A DNA stretch of 6,696 nucleotides. Source: an uncultured Janibacter sp. GTDB taxonomy: Bacteria; Actinomycetota; Actinomycetes; Actinomycetales; Dermatophilaceae. The notes under the pieces were generated by a model. The model was not told the origin of the DNA and searched no databases. It worked only from the letters and a program-made list of their open reading frames with translations. The DNA lies in assembly GCA_946222495.1 (NCBI GenBank), contig CAMICF010000166.1, forward strand, positions 1 to 6,696. Reading direction: 5' to 3'. Below are positions 3,791 through 6,696 of this stretch, piece by piece (within the stretch, counting starts at the first letter, position 1; each line of letters opens with the position of its first letter). The position numbers and the translations under genes were made by a program.

Positions 3791-5332
3791 ATGGATTTGG
3801 GTGACTCGATCGACCGTGACGACACCGGGGTGGCGAGCCGCGACCCCTTCGCCAAGGTCGGGCTGACCTTCGACGACGTCCTTCTGCTGCCGGGCTACAG
3901 CGAGCTGGACCCGGGAGACCTGGACACGACGAGCAGGCTGACCCGTGAGATCAGCCTGCGCACGCCGCTGATCTCCGCGGCCATGGACACCGTGACCGAG
4001 TCGCGGATGGCCATCGCCATGGCCCGCCAGGGCGGCATCGGGGTGCTGCACCGCAACCTCTCCATCGAGGACCAGGCGTACCAGGTCGACCTCGTCAAGC
4101 GGACCCAGACCGGGCGGATCACCAACCCGGTCACCATCGGTCCCGGCGCGACCCTCGAGGAGCTCGACGCCGTCTGCGGCGAGTACCGGGTCTCCGGCCT
4201 GCCCGTCATCGACGAGGACGGCGTCCTCATCGGCATCATCACCAACCGCGACCTGCGCTTCACCCCGGTCGCCGAGTGGTCGACAACCCGGGTCCACGAG
4301 GTGATGACCCCGATGCCGCTCTTCACCGCCCCGGTCGGCATCTCCACCGAGGACGCCACCGTCCTCCTGCGCCAGCACAAGCGTGAGCGGCTGCCGATCG
4401 TCGACGACGCCGGTCGTCTCGCGGGCCTCATCACCGTCAAGGACTTCGTCAAGAGCGAGCAGTTCCCCCACGCGAGCAAGGACGCCCAGGGGCGCCTGCT
4501 CGTCGGTGCCGCCATCGGCTACTTCGGCGACGCCTGGGAGCGGGCGACCCGCCTCATCGAGGCCGGCGTCGACGTCCTCGTCGCGGACACGGCCCACGGC
4601 CACGTCCGCCTCCTCCTCGAGATGATCGACCGGCTCAAGTCCGACCCGGCCACCCGTCACGTGCAGATCATCGGCGGCAACGTCGCGACCCGTGAGGGGG
4701 CCCAGGCCTTCGTCGATGCCGGCGTCGACGGGATCAAGGTCGGTGTCGGCCCCGGGTCGATCTGCACCACCCGCATCGTCACCGGCGTCGGCGCCCCGCA
4801 GATCACCGCCGTCCACGACGCCTCGCTCGCCGCACGCCCCGCGGGCGTCCCGATCATCGCCGACGGCGGTCTGCAGCAGTCCGGCGACATCGCCAAGGCG
4901 ATTGTCGCGGGCGCCGACAGCGTCATGGTCGGCTCGCTCCTCGCCGGCTGCGAGGAGAGCCCGGGCGAGCTGATCTTCGTCAACGGCAAGCAGTTCAAGG
5001 CCTACCGCGGCATGGGCAGCCTCGGAGCGATGAGCTCCCGCGGCAAGAAGTCCTACTCCAAGGACCGCTACTTCCAGGCCGAGGTGACGAGCGACGACCA
5101 GATCGTGCCCGAGGGCATCGAGGGTCGCGTCGCCTACCGCGGCACCCTCGCCCAGGTCGCGCACCAGATGGTGGGCGGCCTGCGTCAGTCGATGTTCTAC
5201 GTCGGCGCCGGGACGGTTCCCGAGCTGCAGACGAAGGGGAAGTTCGTCCGGATCACCTCGGCCTCCCTCAAGGAGAGCCACCCGCACGACATCCAGGGCA
5301 TGGTCGAGGCGCCGAACTACACCGTCGGCTGA
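3791..5332 (+). CDS. guaB: Inosine-5'-monophosphate dehydrogenase
   Basis: This enzyme oxidises IMP to XMP with NAD+, the committed step of guanine nucleotide synthesis in the cytosol. The 513-residue protein has the usual order: an N-terminal barrel start (FDDVLLLPGYS, 27-37), a pair of CBS domains inserted at about 112-226 that bind regulatory nucleotides in this family, and the rest of the TIM barrel. The catalytic loop GPGSICTTR carries nucleophile C325. D266 (VADTAHGH), D358 (IADGG) and the flap residues R426-Y427 (DRYFQ) are present, followed by EGIEGRVAYRG. All expected catalytic elements are intact and the length is normal. The gene diverges from wbl and is expressed alone. Its last 16 bases overlap the end of the convergent P1 peptidase gene, so it must terminate inside that gene. 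Confidence 0.98.
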   Translation: MDLGDSIDRDDTGVASRDPFAKVGLTFDDVLLLPGYSELDPGDLDTTSRLTREISLRTPLISAAMDTVTESRMAIAMARQGGIGVLHRNLSIEDQAYQVDLVKRTQTGRITNPVTIGPGATLEELDAVCGEYRVSGLPVIDEDGVLIGIITNRDLRFTPVAEWSTTRVHEVMTPMPLFTAPVGISTEDATVLLRQHKRERLPIVDDAGRLAGLITVKDFVKSEQFPHASKDAQGRLLVGAAIGYFGDAWERATRLIEAGVDVLVADTAHGHVRLLLEMIDRLKSDPATRHVQIIGGNVATREGAQAFVDAGVDGIKVGVGPGSICTTRIVTGVGAPQITAVHDASLAARPAGVPIIADGGLQQSGDIAKAIVAGADSVMVGSLLAGCEESPGELIFVNGKQFKAYRGMGSLGAMSSRGKKSYSKDRYFQAEVTSDDQIVPEGIEGRVAYRGTLAQVAHQMVGGLRQSMFYVGAGTVPELQTKGKFVRITSASLKESHPHDIQGMVEAPNYTVG

Positions 5333-6354
5333 CGCGTCAGGCTGTCCCGGTAGCCGGGCAGGACCGCGCCGCCGTCGGCGGAACGGTCCGCCGACCTCGC
5401 GGCGAGCACGGCGCGGACGATCGCGCGGGTGATGCAGTCCGCGGCGGCCGTCTGCAGCGCCACGAGCTCGAAGGGGGAGAGCCGCGGCCCGCCCTTCGTC
5501 GACAGGGCGAAGACCGTGTCTCCGTCGAAGGCGGTGTGCACCGGCGAGAGCCCCCGGGCGAAGCCGTCGTGGCCCACCCGGGCGAGCGTCGCGCAGCCGG
5601 CCTTGTCGAGGACCGCGTCCGTCGCCACCACGGCGAGCGTCGTCGCGGTGCCCGCCTGCAGGGCCTCCAGCTCGGCGGCCTGGCGCTGCCAGTGAGCCTG
5701 CACCGCAACGGGATCGGGGTCCGGGACGTCGACCTCGCCCGGGACGAGGAGGCGCTCGCCGAGGAGCCGCCCGTCGGGGGAGAGGGGCGAGCCGACGGCA
5801 TTGACGACGACGACCGCGCCGACGGTGGCGCCGGAGTCCAGGACGAGGCTGGCCGTTCCCAGCCCGCCGTGGAGGCCGCCGGCGCGAGCCCCGGTGCCGG
5901 CGCCGACACCCCCTTCGTCCACGGGGCCGTCGCTCGCGGCGAGGTAGGCCGCCAGGCCCTCGTCGGGGCCGGGGTGGTGACGCCACACGCCGCCGCGACC
6001 GAGGTCGAAGAGGATCGCCGACGGGACGATCGGGACGGTCCGGCCGGGGCCGCCGACCGGCATGCCGCGGCCCTCGTCGGCGAGCGTGGCCAGGACGCCG
6101 TCCGCCGCGGAGAGGCCGAAGGCGCTGCCGCCGGACAGGACGATCGAATCGACCTGATCGACCTGGTTGCGCGGGTCGAGCAGGTCCGTCTCCCGGGTGC
6201 CCGGCCCGCCACCGCGCACGTCGACCCCACCGGTGGTCCCGACCGGCGGCGTGATGACGGTCGTCCCGGTCAGCCAGCCCGTCTCGTCACGGGTGGCGTG
6301 CCCTACGCGGAGGCCGGGGACGTCGGTGATGGCGTTGTGCGTTCCGGGGTGCAT
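5317..6354 (-). CDS. P1 (S58) family N-terminal-nucleophile peptidase/amidohydrolase
   Basis: The 345-residue product matches the DmpA/BapA/NylC group: ITDVPGLRVGHA at the N-terminus, RGGGPGTRETDLLDP (47-61), LSGGSAFGLSAADGV, GVGAGTGARAG (149-159), VVNAVGSP with N185, then TTLAVVATDA, and HTAFDGDTVFAL with D277 and D279. Such proteins cleave themselves to expose a Thr or Ser nucleophile and hydrolyse N-terminal amino acids or small amides; the substrate here is unknown. The nucleophile is probably T238. Two positions differ from the relatives I recall: the residue before it is A237 (commonly Asn), and H162 (LHGG) replaces a usual Lys (LKGG). There is no signal peptide. ATG 6354 gives the family N-terminus; an in-frame GTG at 6369 is possible, and the frame stays open to 6441. 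The start region lies on an inverted repeat. It is divergent from an M19 peptidase. Confidence 0.9.
   Translation of the reverse strand: MHPGTHNAITDVPGLRVGHATRDETGWLTGTTVITPPVGTTGGVDVRGGGPGTRETDLLDPRNQVDQVDSIVLSGGSAFGLSAADGVLATLADEGRGMPVGGPGRTVPIVPSAILFDLGRGGVWRHHPGPDEGLAAYLAASDGPVDEGGVGAGTGARAGGLHGGLGTASLVLDSGATVGAVVVVNAVGSPLSPDGRLLGERLLVPGEVDVPDPDPVAVQAHWQRQAAELEALQAGTATTLAVVATDAVLDKAGCATLARVGHDGFARGLSPVHTAFDGDTVFALSTKGGPRLSPFELVALQTAAADCITRAIVRAVLAARSADRSADGGAVLPGYRDSLTRQPTV
5374..5395 (+). terminator. Hairpin inside the peptidase gene, candidate guaB terminator
   Basis: Perfect 9-base arms GTCGGCGGA and TCCGCCGAC flank the 4-base loop ACGG, 41 bases after the guaB stop. No T-tract follows. 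It lies within the C-terminal codons of the convergent peptidase (the Ser-Ala-Asp repeat), so coding constraint could also explain it. It is the best end signal visible for guaB. Confidence 0.35.
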
Positions 6355-6375
6355 GCGTCCAGCATGCACCTCCGG
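6344..6375. promoter_or_regulatory. Inverted repeat over the peptidase start codon
   Basis: Nine-base perfect arms GGTGCATGC (6348-6356) and GCATGCACC (6362-6370) flank GTCCA. CCGG at both outer ends (6344-6347, 6372-6375) extends the stem to 13 pairs if T6371 bulges. On the minus-strand mRNA one arm contains a GGAGG and the other contains the ATG, so folding would hide both. It also sits in the 67-base gap between two divergent peptidase genes, so a shared operator is an equal possibility. Confidence 0.55.
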
Positions 6376-6409
6376 TGGCGGCTCCCTTCGTCCGTCGAGG
6401 TCGCGGTGG

Positions 6410-6415
6410 TTGACT
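6410..6415 (+). promoter_or_regulatory. Tentative -10 element of the M19 peptidase gene
   Basis: TTGACT is 6 bases before ATG 6422, the same spacing as the leaderless genes, but the hexamer matches the -10 consensus only at three positions. GGAG at 6416-6419 is too close to the ATG for a normal Shine-Dalgarno. Confidence 0.25.
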
Positions 6416-6421
6416 GGAGTG

Positions 6422-6696
6422 ATGACGACCCACGAGCCCATCCGCGTCCTCGACGGTCACAACGACCTCCCCTGGCGCCACCGTGAGGTGGCCGGGTGCG
6501 ACCTCGACGCCTGCGACATCGCGCAGCCTCAGCCGCACCTGCACACGGACCTTCCCCGGATGCGCGAAGGGGGCCTGGCCGCCCAGCTGTGGTCGGTGTG
6601 GGTCCCGTGCTCGATGACGGGGGAGGAGGCCGTGGTGGCCACCCACGAGCAGATCGACTTCGTCGAGCGGCTCTGCGGGCGCTACCCCGACATGGT
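6422..6696 (+). CDS. M19 (membrane/renal dipeptidase-like) peptidase, 5' part only
   Basis: The first 91 codons are present before the right edge. The protein begins with VLDGHNDLPWRHRE, the M19 signature in which H13 and D15 (HxD) are zinc ligands of the binuclear metal site, and continues with MREGGLAAQLWSVWVP, typical of the second strand region. M19 enzymes hydrolyse dipeptides, often with a C-terminal D-residue; bacterial members are usually cytosolic and no signal peptide is seen here. The remaining metal ligands are outside the window. ATG 6422 is the natural start; GTG 6419 would add one residue. It diverges from the P1 peptidase with a 67-base gap, suggesting linked peptide catabolism. 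Confidence 0.92.
   Translation, partial: MTTHEPIRVLDGHNDLPWRHREVAGCDLDACDIAQPQPHLHTDLPRMREGGLAAQLWSVWVPCSMTGEEAVVATHEQIDFVERLCGRYPDM

Noticed and set aside
5329..5340. Perfect 12-base palindrome CTGACGCGTCAG at the guaB stop
   Set aside because: It has no loop and is too short for a terminator; it lies inside two overlapping 3' ends and could be chance.
3716..5986. A 756-codon minus-strand open frame across guaB
   Set aside because: It is antisense to guaB and out of frame with the P1 peptidase. Its sequence is repetitive Arg/Asp/Gly-rich shadow; both true genes have intact family motifs.
6303..6365. A 20-codon out-of-frame ORF starting MLDACTPERT, 3 bases after a GGAGG, overlapping the peptidase start
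   Set aside because: The spacing is too short for good initiation and there is no other support; the ATG arises from the inverted repeat. It might matter only if the hairpin proves to be regulatory.
862..6572. Recurrent GAAGGGG/CCCCTTC strings throughout the window
   Set aside because: Most occurrences fall in coding sequence in different frames and contexts; no regular spacing or flanking conservation, so codon use and GC content explain them.
1..6696. A mobile element, CRISPR array, prophage or defence island
   Set aside because: No transposase, integrase, Cas, toxin-antitoxin or nuclease motif, no terminal repeats, and the three short repeats at 2917-3011 have unequal, short gaps unlike CRISPR spacers. 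Gene content is ordinary chromosomal.

Overview
The window is GC-rich DNA with dense, mostly leaderless-looking genes, a WhiB-like (Wbl) iron-sulphur protein and actinobacterial-style GTG starts. It is chromosomal DNA from a high-GC actinobacterium. Something near the Intrasporangiaceae/Dermatophilaceae is my guess, but the sequence does not prove a genus. Nothing looks mobile: there is no transposase, integrase, tRNA, rRNA or CRISPR array.

Layout from left to right. (1) 1-764, minus: the 5' 254 codons of an NAD(P)-binding atypical-SDR/epimerase-type protein, running off the left edge. Its promoter is bracketed by two palindromes with the core AGAGC-N3-GCTCT, which look like repressor operators. 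(2) 862-912: a very strong hairpin that ends serA. (3) 920-2122, minus: serA, the first enzyme of serine synthesis, of the short E. coli-like type with an ACT domain. (4) 2221-2910, plus: a YgeA-type aspartate/glutamate racemase homologue that has lost both catalytic cysteines and contains no cysteine at all. (5) 2911-3029: a convergent gap holding three direct copies of a roughly 20-base motif centred on CTTAAG. (6) 3030-3275, minus: a small S4 RNA-binding protein. (7) 3305-3607, minus: a Wbl regulator with a short leader that may encode a 13-residue leader peptide and a hairpin. (8) 3791-5332, plus: guaB, IMP dehydrogenase. (9) 5317-6354, minus: a P1/S58 family N-terminal-nucleophile peptidase whose 3' end overlaps guaB by 16 bases. 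(10) 6422-6696, plus: the start of an M19 (renal/membrane dipeptidase-like) peptidase, running off the right edge.

The genes do not form one pathway. serA and guaB are core biosynthesis genes, the racemase homologue and the two divergent peptidases belong to amino-acid/peptide metabolism, and the Wbl and S4 genes are regulatory or RNA-binding. Transcription units are short and alternate in direction; the only plausible operon is wbl-S4 (29-base gap).

The most informative signals are outside the coding regions. A TANNNT -10 hexamer sits 6-7 bases before the start codon of serA, the racemase homologue, the S4 gene, guaB and the putative wbl leader peptide, which implies leaderless mRNAs. The two genes with clear Shine-Dalgarno sequences (the SDR gene and wbl) are the ones whose leaders carry palindromes. 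No stretch over 300 bases lacks a gene.
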